Below, piece by piece: positions 1 through 12,067 of a DNA stretch of 64,000 nt. A model generated the notes under the pieces. The model had not been told where the DNA came from, made no database searches, and was given only the letters and a program-made list of their open reading frames with translations. This DNA comes from Cryptomeria japonica (taxonomy: Eukaryota; Streptophyta; Pinopsida; Cupressales; Cupressaceae), in contig NC_081408.1 in the NCBI RefSeq assembly GCF_030272615.1, positions 202,268,341 to 202,332,340 of the forward strand. Direction: 5' to 3'. Made by a program: the position numbers and the translations under genes. Positions within the stretch are counted from its first letter, which is position 1, and each line of letters begins with the position of its first letter.

Positions 1-1178
1 CCTCCGATATGACACAAAGCTCTCTGCATCATCAATAGTTCTCCATCTTTTAGTTTATTGTCTGATCCGGTGGAGTTTTCTTCTACCACTATTGGTCTTC
101 TGATATTCTATGTCTTCTTACACTCAAAAACATGATGTCATGTCTTGTCTTCCAAAATTCTCATTTCGGTAACCATCTGGTTCTCTCCTCCGATAGAAAT
201 TTTTATCATCCTTCTGGTATGAATTACCTTCTTTGTTCACTTTCTTTTCCTTTCTGATCTGTACAGGTTCCTCTACCTCTGGTATATCCTCTTCCTCCTT
301 AAAATCTTCCTCTAATAAACATTCCACCTCTGCCTCTCTGCCTATGCTCATGTCTTTTGTTTAAATTCTCTTCGGCCTTTAGGGCATATTAGTAAGCCTC
401 TTCAACACTCTCAAATTTGATCAAACTGAGTTCATCTTTTATAAACATCTGCAATCCATTAAAATATCTTGTAACATTCAAATTCATAATCAACATGTCT
501 GGATCTGATGTTCAACTTGTAAAATGCTTCGCTATACTCCTTCATACTAGATTCTTTCTATCTCAAATTGTGCAGCTTCCGGAATAGATTCACTTGATAA
601 TTAGCTGGCATAAACTTTGATTTCAACTTAGAAATCATCCTATCCCATGTCTTAATCTTCTATTTACCTCTTCTTTGTCTATCAACTTACAGATGCTTCC
701 ACCAAAGAGATCCATGACCTTTCAACTGGGTACAGGCATATTTCACCTTCCTCTCATCTACAGTGGTTTAAAAATCAAAATATTTCTCCATCTCTGAAAT
801 CCTATCCATAAATTCATCCAAATCCAACTTCCCATCATATTTTTGTGGGGTAAAATGAGGTTTAGTATTCGCCCTACTCAAAACCTTCAAAAACCTTTCC
901 TCATCAGGATCAACCTCCAGTGGGTTTACTTGTTCTATCGGGGCTTCTTATCATTCATCTTCACTTACATATTCAATATGTTAGCCTCTTCTCTGGGTTG
1001 TCTACACAGCTTCCAACCGGGCTTCTATCCCTCGTAATATTTCCATCATAGTTGGGTCTGCATTCCCATGCGCTCCACCATTCCTAGCTCCTCTTTATGC
1101 CATCGTTCATGCGGATCCTTTGCAGCTGTAGGTCAGATCCATAATTCACCACCCTACAACAAAATTTCAAGACATGCA
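1..1178 (-). pseudogene. Ty3/gypsy-like gag remnant (element G)
   Basis: Reading leftward from about 1130, the minus strand gives a decayed gag polyprotein. The N-terminal part contains GGAHGNADPTMMEILRG. The core retrotransposon gag domain (about 850-530) contains MEKYFDF, KVKYACTQLKGHGSLWWKHL and SKFMPANYQVNLFRKLHNLR. A charged Glu/Lys-rich C-terminal part follows (351-124). The KYA..L.G.A..WW pattern is typical of plant Ty3/gypsy gag, which forms the particle. Several in-frame stops (for example after FDF and HL) and frame changes make it a pseudogene. The element runs off the left edge of the window, so protease and pol are not visible. Its start was separated from its leader by insertion of element D. 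Confidence 0.75.
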
Positions 1179-2087
1179 TGTTGGAATCCAAGAACACTGA
1201 GAGGGGGGTGAATCAATATTCTACAGGAATATGCAATTTTAACCTTATTAAACTATGCATTCACCAACACCAACTGGTAAACCGGTACATATAAGATTAA
1301 AAGAAGTAAATAAATCAATAATCCATTCACACAAATGAATACCATAACATAGAGAATTATATGTGGAAAACCTCAAAGAGGAAAAACCATAGTGGGGTTT
1401 GTGACCCACAATATCAATCCATTGGCCATATGAAGAGATATTAAAACATATGGGGGCCTACACTTGCAGGAAGGCTTACAGCCTAGAGCACACTGCTCAT
1501 CACAAAAGGGCATCACTGAATATAGTCACTTTGAATAATGAAACATAAGACTGAACTCATTTAATGCATATGTTATGCTTGGTAGAGTTCTGGTTCAAGC
1601 TCTGTCTGTTCCAGTTCAATAACCCTAAACCCTTACCAGAATAACTTTCATATTATTGATCCTCAATTACAATCATCTTAACCTATATCTCTCTCTCATA
1701 TTCTTACATATCACAAAATGATCTATTCAATTGACATATATACCCTTACAATCTTTCATGCCTTATGTTGGCTTACATAGATAATTATGAAATGAATATA
1801 CATGTTGACTCACTTACACATATACATAAATATCAAAATCAATTGTCGATTGCCATATCTCTCAAATGATGTTGACCTCCTATGTCAGTCCCCTGAATGT
1901 GATTCATATCGGCCTGCAATGCCAGTACCCAAAGAATCCTTCCTATTGGTGAGGATACCCATCAGTGTCAGTACTAGTGTCGATGAAGTATCTACTGGTC
2001 AACAACCAAACCAAGGAATGAAAGCCGGAATATGTTTCTACCAATGACAACATATAAAACCAATCAAATAAGTGTCAATTGGTAATA
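1179..2087 (-). repeat. 3' LTR of element D
   Basis: It starts TGTTGGAATCC and ends ...GGTAATA on the plus strand, so the outer end is mutated from the expected TG...CA form. It aligns along its whole length with 26114-27822 once solo LTR E is removed. Shared stretches include the CCATAACATAGAGAATTATA segment and ACACATATACATAAATATC. It is about 909 bases long. Confidence 0.8.
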
Positions 2088-2099
2088 ATCTCCCCATTT
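2088..2099 (-). other. Polypurine tract of element D
   Basis: On the minus strand this reads AAATGGGGAGAT and directly abuts the 3' LTR. It is preceded by CATCAATGCC, the usual plant copia context. This is where plus-strand DNA synthesis would be primed. It fixes the orientation of D. Confidence 0.7.
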
Positions 2100-2331
2100 G
2101 GCATTGATGAAAACACTCATGTGAAAGATGATAATGGTTTCCATCTGTCGGTTTCACCTTGAGACTACTCCCCCTAAGTTGAATATCCATCCGTGATCAT
2201 GATTTTTACAAAATACTCCATATCTCTCGAATGTCAAGAATATATTTTTCACCTATACCTCCACCTTTGACATCAATACCAAAAACCGGGACAAATAATG
2301 AAAGTTTGTACAAAGAATGTCCCAAAATACC

Positions 2332-2698
2332 TTACTGAAGCTGAATATACTTGAAAATTTTTAGATAGGATTTCTCCAAAAGCTCTAGATAAGTATCCCA
2401 ATCGGATTTGAACGTGCGATAAATAGATACAAGTCCATTAATTATATGAGAATATGACTCTTTATCCTTAATCTTTGTCGGTGTGAGCTTACCAACCATA
2501 TCAATGCATTCCTTCTTATGTACACTCAATGAGTCCAATCAAGGACTCACCAATTCTCTGAGCCCTTTAGCTCTTCTTATGATTTTGTCTTTATCCCTCT
2601 CAAGAGCTGAAACTTGAGCTTCTAATACCAAAATATGACCATCAATAGATGTAGTCAAATAATTTAAGCCATCAAAAGAATTGACTATACCTATAATT
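2332..2698 (-). pseudogene. Element D ORF2, C-terminal part
   Basis: This is the last 120 or so codons of D's long ORF. The frame runs straight on from 8401 across the copia A insertion: ...DPREK then IIGIVNSFDGLNYL. The segment is helical and charged (EAQVSALERDKDKIIRRAKG), as in a coiled coil, and ends FKYIQLQ followed by a stop. One TGA interrupts it between LVSP and LDSLSVHK. No domain is recognised. About 240 non-coding bases and the polypurine tract follow. Confidence 0.6.
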
Positions 2699-4142
2699 TG
2701 ATGTTATGATGAAAGAATAAGGATCTGGTCAACTATTTAGAGGGGGGGTGAATCAGTAGATAGAAAACTGATATAAACTTTCACCAATCTCTAAAACAAC
2801 CTCTCAAAGCAAACTCTAAATAGACAAGTTAAACCACTAAACTATAAATGCAATATCATTGTCAAGTTAAGTCGGTTGATAGTTATAATAGATTAATAGT
2901 AAAACAACTTGAAACTCACAAACATCCAAATACTTTACTAACATAAGTAAAACTTCATTTCAAATTGCTATCGGTTAACATAACATGTCAAAGTGGATTT
3001 AGCAGTTAAGCAATTCAACCATAGTAAACATAACCACAAAAACATTCACCACTTGACACTATTTTTGAGGTAGAAAACCAAATGGGAAAAACCATGGAGG
3101 GGATGAATACCCACAAGTATTCTAAACTCTTCTAAAGTTCGCCCTGTTAGGAGCAAAACCTATTAAAGATTTACAATAAGTCATGTTAAGAACAAATCTT
3201 GTTAGGGACCACCATGTTAAGGGATTGACTATAATACCCTATTAGAAGCAATACCCTGTGAGGAGTAACCTCGGTAGAGGATTTGAAATCCAAGATAATG
3301 GACCACTTGGTTAGAGGATTTGAATAACACTAAGCTTGTTAGAGCTTACTTGGTTAGGGGATTTTACTGCTGTAATTGTTAGAAAACAATAGGGGTTTTT
3401 TAATGTCTTTGAATAGCACTACACTTGCATGTTCAAATCCTTTTCATGCTCCTATCTACCTTTAAACAAATTGCAGATACATCATCTAGTTTGGCAACCA
3501 CACTCTCACTCTCAATTTCAAATTTGCCAACTCTGAAACAAAACAACTCATCAACCTTATAAATAAATCAAAAGGTCAGTAACACAACACAAACCTAATT
3601 CTCTCATAGAGATTACGAACAAGTTAGTACAAGTATGACCATAGGATTACATAACAATCTGTGCACATCATTCAAGATAGCCTCAACCACTCCTTGATCA
3701 CCTCTCTGATTCAAGATAGCCTCAACCGCTCCTTTGAACTCTGTAACTAATCATGTGGTTTGCATTACATGCAATATACTTTCTCATTCACAAGATAAAA
3801 AACATTATCTCAACTCACCAAAAACCATTTGAAACTCTTCTCATACAAGATGCATATGTATCATAATGATTACCACTCATCATGAAATCATAAACCAATA
3901 CAACCAGTTCACCAAACTTAATCATTTAGGGTTTATCATAACAATAGGTAGGGTTTACCGGTTGATCTCTCCAATATATAGCAATACCAGTTCACTCCAC
4001 AAATTCACCTACCGATTGTAGTTCCCTTCATTAGCTCTTCCTCCTGGTTACAAAACAATATTATACCAACATCATTACTAGTTAATTGACATCAATGACA
4101 ACATAACATTTCATTAATGCAATCTTCATGCAGATTCCAACA
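2699..4142 (-). repeat. Copia A left LTR (3' LTR side)
   Basis: It starts TGATGTTATGATGAAAG and ends ATTCCAACA. It pairs with 6984-8400 along its length, including the GGTCAACTA and GGTTGATCTCTCCAATATATAG segments, with many substitutions. Both sides carry AATT-type flanks (TAATT and CAATT). The LTR therefore also looks like a solo LTR in D, followed by D sequence rather than by A's own internal end. Confidence 0.8.
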
Positions 4143-4438
4143 CAATTTTCTCCTGAGTATCCTTAATCCTTTTATCTATATCTGTTGTAAGTAGACCTTT
4201 GTTACAACATACTCTGTAAATATCAATACATTGCCTTAAAGATTATCAATCAACTTTAGCTTATCATTAATATCTTTATTCTCTAACTCAATCATCTGAT
4301 CAAAAGTAGCTCTCTTAGCTTGTGTGAACCTTTCCAATGCTTGTCGGTTAGATATCCACTGTAAAAATTGAAAGTCCTTAGAAATGTGCTCTATGATTAT
4401 TTTGAGCTCGTAAGTCTCTATAGACCTTCTCTCTGTCA
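4143..4438 (-). pseudogene. Second copy of a D ORF2 segment next to the copia A left LTR
   Basis: This matches 8401-8695 closely on the minus strand, sharing LERFTQAKRAT, ISKDF and DKLKLID. In D it lies just outside the right LTR of A, yet here it sits inside A, between the left LTR and A's pol. Similarity to D stops near 4438, where copia 3' sequence (CAAAGGGGGAGAAGAA on the minus strand) begins. It is best read as part of a recombination product, not as a gene of A. Confidence 0.7.
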
Positions 4439-4651
4439 ATCATACAATTCTTCTTCCCCATAATCACATAGTTCTTCTCCCCCTTTGACAACAATGCCAA
4501 AGTGAAAGTAAAACATGCAATGTCAAACTTCATTGCTAAGCATCATCAACCTGCAGCTTGATGCTCCCCCTATGGAATAACTCCACTTCTACACCAATCC
4601 AGCTATAAAATTTTGCAAGTAGCTCCAGGACTGATGTACTCTACATCATGC

Positions 4652-6288
4652 TCAATTGACCTCATGAAGTTGTACAACCCCTAGCTGAATTCTAAGATAC
4701 TCAAAAGTAGTCTTAGGCAGAGGTTTAGTAAAGATATCTGCAAGCTGCTCCTTGGTAGAAACATGCTCCAATATCACATCTTTACTCTGCACTTTTTCCC
4801 TCAAGAAATGATACTTCAATTCAATATGCTTGGTTCGTGAATGCAAAATAGGGTTCTTGGAAATATTTATGGCATTGGTATTGTCACATAAGATCTTTAT
4901 AGGTTTTGTAAAGTTCATCTTGAAACCTTCCAAAATGTGTCTCATCTAGATAGCCTGGGTAAATTCATATAAGCTGCAACATACTCAACTTCAATAGTAG
5001 ACTGTGATATACAAATCTTCTTCTTGATACTCCATGAAACAAGTCTTCCTCCAAGAAAGAATGCTCCACCGGTTGTGCTTTTCCTATCATCAACATTACC
5101 TACCTAGTTTGCATTTGTATACACCTTCAAATCAAAGTTACCTACATATGGATACCATAATCCACAGTCAATAGTGCCTTTCAAATAACTGAACATCCTC
5201 TTGGTTTCTATCAAATGTGTTTCCTTCGGATTCTTCTGAAATATAGCAACTAGACCAACTACATGAGCTATATATGATCTGCTGTGAACAACATAGTGAA
5301 ATTTCTCAATCAATGACCTATACTCCATTTCATCAACACATGTGGCTTCATCTTCCTTAGACAATTTACAACCTTTAACCATTGGTTTCCCAATTGGTTT
5401 ATAGTTACTCATAACCAAATGTCTTTAATACCTCTTTCACATACTTAGACTATGATGAAAATAACACTCTTCATTTGTTGTATTTGCAATCCTATGAATT
5501 TTTTTATCTCTCCCACTAGAGACATTTCAAACTCACTTTTCATTTCATTTGCAAAGTCATTTCTCATATCATCATTGCCTCCAAATATGATATCATCCAC
5601 AAATACTTCACTAACCAGTTTGTTATTTCCTTCAGATTTGAGATATATGTTGTTGTCTTCACTGGTTCTCTTAAAACGTATCTTCACCAGATGTGAATGA
5701 AGCCTTTCATACCATGCTCTCAGTGCTTGCTTTAAACCATATAGTGTCTTGTACAATTTTCATACCATGTCTTTTTCATTAGTCAAAGAATAACCATCTG
5801 GCTGCTCAATGTATACTTCTTCTTCCAGTATTCCATTCAAAAATTATGACTTCACATCCATCTAATATACTTTGAATCCCTTATACGCTGCAAATGCAAG
5901 TAAAGTCCTAACACCTTCCAGTCTAGCAACTAGTGCAAAGGCCTCACCATAATATTCTCCTTCTTCCTATGCATAACCTTTGCAAACCAATCTATCTTTG
6001 TTTTGGACTACTACACTATCTTCATTTAGTTTGTTCCTAAATACCCACTTAGTACCTATCATATTTTTTATTGACCGGTATGGGTACTAGGGTCCATGTG
6101 TTATTCTTCTCAATTTGATCAAGCTCCTCCTCCATAGATTTGATCCAATGATCATCTCCAAATGCTTCCTTAGTAGTTCTAGGCTCAATAGTGGATATCA
6201 TGCAAGAATTTTCTCTAATTCTTCTTCTGGTTAACACTCCAGCATCCTTATCTCCAATAATCTGGTCAGGATTGTGATTGAATCTCAC
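4652..6288 (-). pseudogene. Copia A reverse transcriptase and RNase H
   Basis: Reading leftward, the sequence begins with the pre-RT conserved segment (QIIGDKDAGVLTRRR, MEEELDQIEKNNTWTLVP). The RT palm follows, with TLYGLKQALRAWYERL and the catalytic box FVDDIIFGGN near 5600. RNase H follows, with VYTNAN (the usual VYTDAD, first Asp changed to Asn), a disrupted middle, LCDNTNAINISKN, and the C-terminal STKEQLADIFTKPLP. In-frame stops occur in the DxKSxFLNG region and after the RT. The order and motifs are those of Ty1/copia pol. Its job would be to copy element RNA into DNA in the particle. Confidence 0.85.
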
Positions 6289-6342
6289 ATACCTCAGATT
6301 AATATGATCATTATCTTCAGTTTCTTCTTCTTCTGAATCTAC

Positions 6343-6561
6343 CTATTCCAGTTGAACTAGTACAACAACATTCTCTTTACTAGTTTCTAGTTTCACCGAT
6401 TCTAGTTCCAAAGTCAAAATGCAAGGATCTTCATCCTTTTTCTCCACAATGGTTTCCCTTGAGACTTCAGGATACTCATCCACCCGAAGATCGACACCCT
6501 TGATCTCACCAACTATCTCTTTAAATCCTCTAACCATATTATTGAATATTCTCACCTTCAA
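6343..6561 (-). pseudogene. Copia A pol linker fragment joined to gag
   Basis: This is a 72-residue open segment rich in Glu and Val, starting at 6561. It corresponds to the variable linker between integrase and reverse transcriptase in copia elements. It overlaps the 3' end of gag in another frame (6539-6561), so the deletion that removed zinc knuckle, protease and integrase joined gag and linker here. No function remains. Confidence 0.5.
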
Positions 6562-6910
6562 CTATCCGCATGTCATCAAATTTTCCTCTTAGAATCTCTT
6601 CTTTGGCAATCTTCACATGTTCGTCACCACTATAAATATCTTCAAGTTTCTTCCATACCTCATAAGAAGTCTCCAGACCTTGGACATCAACATATTCTGC
6701 ATCAGACAAAGAATTGATAATAGCCTCTAATGCTTGATTGTTTTCTTGTTGCTCTTTCTTGTGATCATCAGTCATAATCCCACTAGGTGCAACATATTGA
6801 GTACCAACATGTTCCCAGTATTGACTTCCTAGACTCTTAATATAAATTTTCATTCTATCACTCGATATCCTATAGTTCTCTCTATTAAACTTTAGACCTT
6901 CCTTCTTCAT
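6539..6910 (-). pseudogene. Copia A gag, truncated
   Basis: It starts MKKEGLKFNRENY and continues through WEHVGTQYVAPSG, EAIINSLSDAEY, EVWKKLEDIYSGDEHVK and LRGKFDDMRIVEGENIQ, then stops. This is the N-terminal helical part of copia gag (UBN2/DUF4219-type). It begins shortly downstream of the right LTR and primer site, which supports the start. At 123 residues it lacks the second half and the CCHC knuckle. Confidence 0.75.
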
Positions 6911-6969
6911 AATGTTCTACAAGATCTTTACCTCAAGTTGTTAGGCTTAGACCTTAGAGGACCTAAGAT

Positions 6970-6981
6970 GCTTTGATACCA
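6970..6981 (-). other. Copia A primer binding site
   Basis: The minus strand reads TGGTATCAAAGC, two bases inside the right LTR. It differs by one base from TGGTATCAGAGC, the complement of the plant initiator-Met tRNA 3' end that most plant copia elements use. It marks the right LTR as the 5' LTR. Confidence 0.75.
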
Positions 6982-6983
6982 AT

Positions 6984-8400
6984 TGATGGTATGATGAAAG
7001 AATAAGGATCCGGTCAACTACTGAAAGCGGGGGTGAATCAGTAGATAGAAAATTGATATAAACTTTCATCAATATCTAAAACAACCTCTCAAAGCAAACT
7101 CTAAACTGACAAGTTAAACCATTGAACTATAAATGCAATATCACTGTCAAGTTAAGTCGGTTGATTGTTATAATAGATTAACAGTAAAACAAATTGAAAC
7201 TCACAAACAACCAAATACTTTACTGACAAAAGTAAAAATTTATTTCAGATTGTTGTCAGTTAACATAACATATCACAGTGAATTTAGCAGTTAAGCAATT
7301 CAACCATAGTAAACATAACCACAAAAATAGTCACCATTTGACAAAATATTTTTTACATAGAAACCAAATAGGAAAAATTACAGTCGGGATGAATACCCAC
7401 AAATATTCTAAACTCTTCTGAAGTTCACCCTGTTAGGAGCCAAGCCTGTTAAAGATTTACAATAAGTCCTGTTAAGAACAGATCTTGTTAGGGACTAGCT
7501 TGTTAAGGGATTGACTATAATGCCCTATTAGAAACAATACCCTGTGAGGACAAAGCTTGATAGAGGATTTGAAATCCAAGATAATGGACCACCTGGTTAG
7601 AGGATTTGAATAACACTAAGCTTATTAGAGCTTACCCAGTTAGGGGATTTTACTGTTGTAATTGTTATAAAACAACAGGGGTTTGCTGATCTATTTGAAT
7701 AGAACTATACTTTAGTGTTTGGATCCTTTTCATGCTCATCTATACCTTTACACAAACAACAAATACATTATCCGGTTCGACAACGACATTGTCACTCTCA
7801 CCTTCAAATTTGCCAACTCTGAAACAAAACAACTCATCAACCTTATAAGCAAATCAATAGGTCACTAACACAACACAAAACTAATTCTCTCATAGAGATT
7901 ACAAACAAGTCAGTTCAAGTATGACCATAGGATTACATAACAATCTTTGCACATCATTCAAGATAGCGTCGACCGCTCCTTGATCATCGTTTCATCGAGT
8001 GTGGTAACTCATCACACGGTTTGCATTACATGCAATATACTTGCTCATTCCCAAGATAAAAACTGTTATCTCAACATGCCAAAAACCATTTAAAACTCTT
8101 CTCATATAGCATGCATATGTGTCATAAGCATTACCGCTCATCATCGAATCATAAACCAATACAACCAATTCACCAAACTTACTCGATTAGGGTTTATCCT
8201 ATCAATAGGTAGGGTTTACTGGTTGATCTCTCCAATATATAGAAATATCGGTTCACTCCACAAATTCACCTACTGGTTGTAGTTCCCTTCACTAGCTCTT
8301 CCTACTAGTTACAAAACAATATTATACCATCATTACCGGTTAACTGACATCAATGAAAACATTACATTTCATTAATGCAATCTTCATGCAAATGCCAACA
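6984..8400 (-). repeat. Copia A right LTR (5' LTR)
   Basis: It starts TGATGGTATGATG and ends ATGCCAACA. It is 1,417 bases against 1,444 for its partner, with many substitutions and small indels, so the insertion is old. D ORF2 resumes right after it at 8401 (CAATT). Confidence 0.8.
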
Positions 8401-10705
8401 CAATTTTCTCCCGAGGATCCTTAATCCTTTTATCTATATCTATTGTAAGTAAACCTTTGTTACAACATACTCTGTAAATATTAGTACATTGCCTTAAAGC
8501 ATTATCAATCAACTTCAACTTATCATTAATCTCTTTCTTCTCTGACTCAATCGTCTGATCACAAGTAGCTCTCTTAGCTTGTGTGAACCTCTCTAATGCC
8601 TATCAGTTAGATATTTGCTGTAAAAATTAAAAGTCCTTAGAAATGTGCTCTGTGATTATTTTGAGCTTGCTAGATGGGCTTTCTCCTTTGTCAAAATGGA
8701 ACTCAGGGACAAGTGTATGCAAAATTGGGATAGACTGATGAATAATTCCTTTGTCCATAGATCCTTCCTTCATCATCTTCTATGCAACCATCATCATGAG
8801 CTCACTAGAACTCATCTCAGTTAAGATTTTATGTTCTATGAGGGAGGTGTCAATTGACAACAATGATTTGCTAACTACTGGTTCCGTATCAAATTTATTT
8901 TTCTTCTCCTCTAATGGTTGATTAAATTTAATAGCTTCCTCTTTTTCACCAGTGGCTTCGCCACATGATGCAGTATCAGTTATTGTTGATTCCTCCCTAT
9001 GAACTATATCCTCAGCCTGTACATTCTAAGAGTCTACTGGTATATCTACATTTGATGGTATCACCTATGTGTCCTATACATTAGATTCTATGGGGGGCTC
9101 TACATCCAATGCCTTATTATCTTTCAAAATTGTAGATGAGGTACCCATTATACCTTTGCCTTTCCCTGCAATCGGGATGTCTGAACTGTCTATTTTATCT
9201 TTCGGTGATGTATAGAAACCCATGATTGTAGTAAAGAATAGAACCCATGCCTTGTGGATTTTAGTGATTATCTCATTTACCCTTCCTAACATTAGACTAA
9301 CTATCTTGTGCTTGCTATGAAAGATTTTTTTGTCTGCAACCTCAAGTGTCATATCCAACTCACTTGGAGTAATAGATCCACAAGTAGTCAATAGCTCTTG
9401 AATTTAATGTACTTATCCTCCTCAATAGTTGATAATCTCCTAGCATCTAGGTTGTCATATAGTTGTGCTGCTATTTGATTCTCAATTTCTAACAAATCTT
9501 TTTTATATATATCCAAATGTAATAAAACTGCTTCCTCAACTTCTCTTTGTTCTACATTATCTAAATGCTCATAATAGAATTGTACATTTTTCAGCATACC
9601 ATCCTTAGTGATTTCATCTACCAATTCTACACAAGTCTTAGGTGGAACAATAGTTACATTACCAGATACAATAGAAAGGTTTGAGTCATCCATCTTCTTT
9701 CTTGTGCCAGTACCAGACAGAGCAGAAGGTATTTCCTTCGGAGCTCTTTTCTTTGCCAGAACCTTGATTGTGACTTTCCTTACCGATTGCTTCATTTCTT
9801 CTTCCCTAGTCTCCTCACCTTTCTTCCTCAATACCCTCTTGAATTTTAAAGGTGTGTCATCTTCATTTCTAGAGTCTAATGGAATAAGCTCAATGAAGAC
9901 TTCAGGCTCTTTCCTCTTCCTTCCTTTTTCTAGAACAACATCAATTAATGCCTTGATGTCTTGAGATACTTGTTCAACAAATTTGCTTGCGTTGCCTTGT
10001 TGTTTCTCCCTCTTCTTCTTGTTAAATTGAGTTTGAACCTCTTGCTTCTTCTATTTTGTAGTGCCAAAGGATTTCTCAGCTTCATCAATAGATGCATCAA
10101 TTAACATTTTTGCATAAGCATCCATAATCTGAGCATCAACCTCATATCCTATTTCCTCTATCCAGATCTTCTGAGGTTTGACTGCTTCCATCAAGGTTTC
10201 ATCCTTTTGAACCATAAAACAGATCTCGACTGAGTATTTCTCAATAATTTTCTTGGGAACACTCTCTCTAGATTTCATTGCCTTCGGAAATGCCTTGAAG
10301 TAACCCCAAACCTTATCATCTCGCTGACTACCTATAGTAGCAATAGATTGTTTCAATTTTATTCCTAGCAGGATATCAAATGCCCATTGTCTCTTCCCAA
10401 AACCAAGAGTTTCATTAATGAAAAATAGCATCAAATAGACAATAAGATTCCCGTACCAGAATGTCCCCTTCTTATCTCCTTGGATCTTCCCTAGGTTAAT
10501 TAAGAACTCATCTAACATCCATCCATAGAGATCTAACTTCTCATTTTTCCTCATAATCTTATGTGCGGCATATATATAGGAGTGAGAAATAGAATTAAGA
10601 TGATTAGATTGAGTTACCTTGTATCCAATAATCTTGCTTCTATATCGGATGTCTCTATCAATAATGGTGCTAACCCTCATTGATCATCGGTCTGAAGTTG
10701 TGTCG
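8401..10705 (-). pseudogene. Element D ORF2, central part (unknown protein)
   Basis: About 768 codons read leftward. The N-terminal globular stretch starts at MRVSTIIDRD (10680) and contains IYAAHKIMRKNEK, GKIQGDKKGTFWYGNLI, KRQWAFDILLG, QRDDKVWGYFKAF and IWIEEIGYEVDAQI. A Lys/Arg/Glu-rich middle follows (about 10050-9700), then a helical stretch (EDKYIKFKSY, SELDMTLEVADKK). The end is acidic and charged (ITEHISKDF, LERFTQAKRAT, DKRIKDPREK). The frame is constant except for a one-base shift near 9395. Stops include TAG at 10051 and several between 9070 and 8590. I see no RT, integrase, protease, RNase H, zinc finger, signal peptide or membrane segment. I do not recognise the family. Confidence 0.6.
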
Positions 10706-11778
10706 TGTTAGGATAACCGGTGGACAATTGAGAGGGGAGGTGAATCAGTTGTCAACAGATTAAATTAATGAAACCACTTTATAACCTTTAACTGGAGCAC
10801 ATAAACATTAAATACTGGAATAGTAGAAACAAATACTGGTAATCAATAAAAATTAAAAATGAAACAAAGAATTAACACAATGCAACCATACCACATAACA
10901 CCATGATTTGTACATGGAAAACTCGGTAAAGGGAAAAACCATGGTCGGAAGCCTACCGATAGTCAGATGATACTTTTGCATAAAGCATGTGATACAATAA
11001 GGGGCATGCACATGTAGAAAGCCACATTGCCTAGAGCATACTACTCATTACAAAGGAGTCTCACTAACTATAGAGAGGTTATAACCACCTCAATATAATT
11101 GAATAACATCCAAAAGAATGAACTACTAGAGATAGCATCTACCATGCTTGATTATAGTCCTGATCAAGCTCAATACTAGAGGCCTTTGACTTCTTACTTA
11201 AACCCAATTCGATCACCTATGATCGACCAAATCTCCTTCACATATGATATTTTAGACATAATCTACAATGAGATCTTACATCAATTTATACAAACCCTAA
11301 GGCTTAAACCAATTAGGTTGGCCACCTAAAAGATATTACAGTAAGATCATTACATACATCCATATTACAATGATATGCCATGTTGGCTTTAGACCGAAAC
11401 AACATCAACCAATCCATAAATAATCCCAGTAACATGTAGAGAACACGTTAACATGATACCGGTCCATAACCTAGATAGGTATCAGACCTAATCTGGGTCC
11501 ACCATGCCAAAGCGATGTCTCCAATCAGTCGAGGCATGATCAAGGATCACCTTCTACATCCTGAATTCCATCTAGATGCCACACCAACACCATGTGTGCA
11601 TCCTGTCAAAGATTCTCAATAAAAGCTCAGTCAGTAAAACCTTAAACCCTTATGGGCAACACAAGTTCTTCTACTGTTAACCAAAACTTGTATGTCAGTA
11701 ACCAACCATAACAACTAGTGTTGACATTAATGAATAAACATCAATGCAACACATAATCAATTCCTTCATATGCCAACA
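10706..11778 (-). repeat. Copia B left LTR (3' LTR)
   Basis: It starts TGTTAGGATAACCGG and ends ATATGCCAACA, about 1,073 bases. It matches 15872-16957 throughout, sharing for example GGACAATTGAGAGG and AACAACAT. The polypurine tract abuts its right end. Confidence 0.85.
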
Positions 11779-11790
11779 ATATCCCCCTTT
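11779..11790 (-). other. Copia B polypurine tract
   Basis: The minus strand reads AAAGGGGGATAT immediately before the 3' LTR start TGTTGGCATATG. It is the priming site for plus-strand synthesis. A second CAAAGGGGGAGAG-like run lies at about 11965-11985. Confidence 0.75.
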
Positions 11791-12067
11791 CCCATTGATG
11801 GGAACACTAGATGTGAAAAAGAAAACATCTAAGTGCCAAGAAATGCCAAAAATTTCTCAAAGATAATATAACAATGAAAAACTGAAAAATCCCAACAACT
11901 CTCCCTGAGGAGTGCAATCCAATCTGAAATTTATTTGAATCTCTCTCCCATAAACATTATTTTTTAGATATAACTCTCCCCCTTTGACATCAATGCCAAA
12001 GATATGACATAGATATCAAAATTTTGTGAATCTCAAAGCTGACTACCCCCCCTGAGTAGTAGCACCA

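Larger units (their letters stand above)
2699..8400 (-). mobile_element. Copia A: Ty1/copia element inserted in D ORF2, internally deleted and rearranged
   Basis: Two diverged LTRs (2699-4142 and 6984-8400) enclose leftward copia coding sequence. The outer flanks are TAATT on the left and CAATT on the right, a 5-base target duplication with one mismatch. Removing A and one flank copy restores D's frame. The element goes from gag directly to the segment before reverse transcriptase, so zinc knuckle, protease and integrase are deleted. Its 3' internal end and true polypurine tract are replaced by a second copy of about 295 bases of D ORF2 (4143-4438). It is non-functional. Confidence 0.8.

Noticed and set aside
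124-351. Small host gene starting MSIGREAEVE
   Set aside because: It is continuous with the gypsy-like gag upstream in the same orientation and has the charged composition of a gag tail.
6970-6981. tRNA gene suggested by initiator-Met-like sequence
   Set aside because: Only the 12-base complement of the tRNA 3' end is present, next to an LTR. It is a primer site, and no cloverleaf is nearby. The same holds at 15858 and 26100.
9608-9964. Plus-strand open frame opposite D ORF2
   Set aside because: It is a shadow of the minus-strand coding sequence, which has the coherent protein text.
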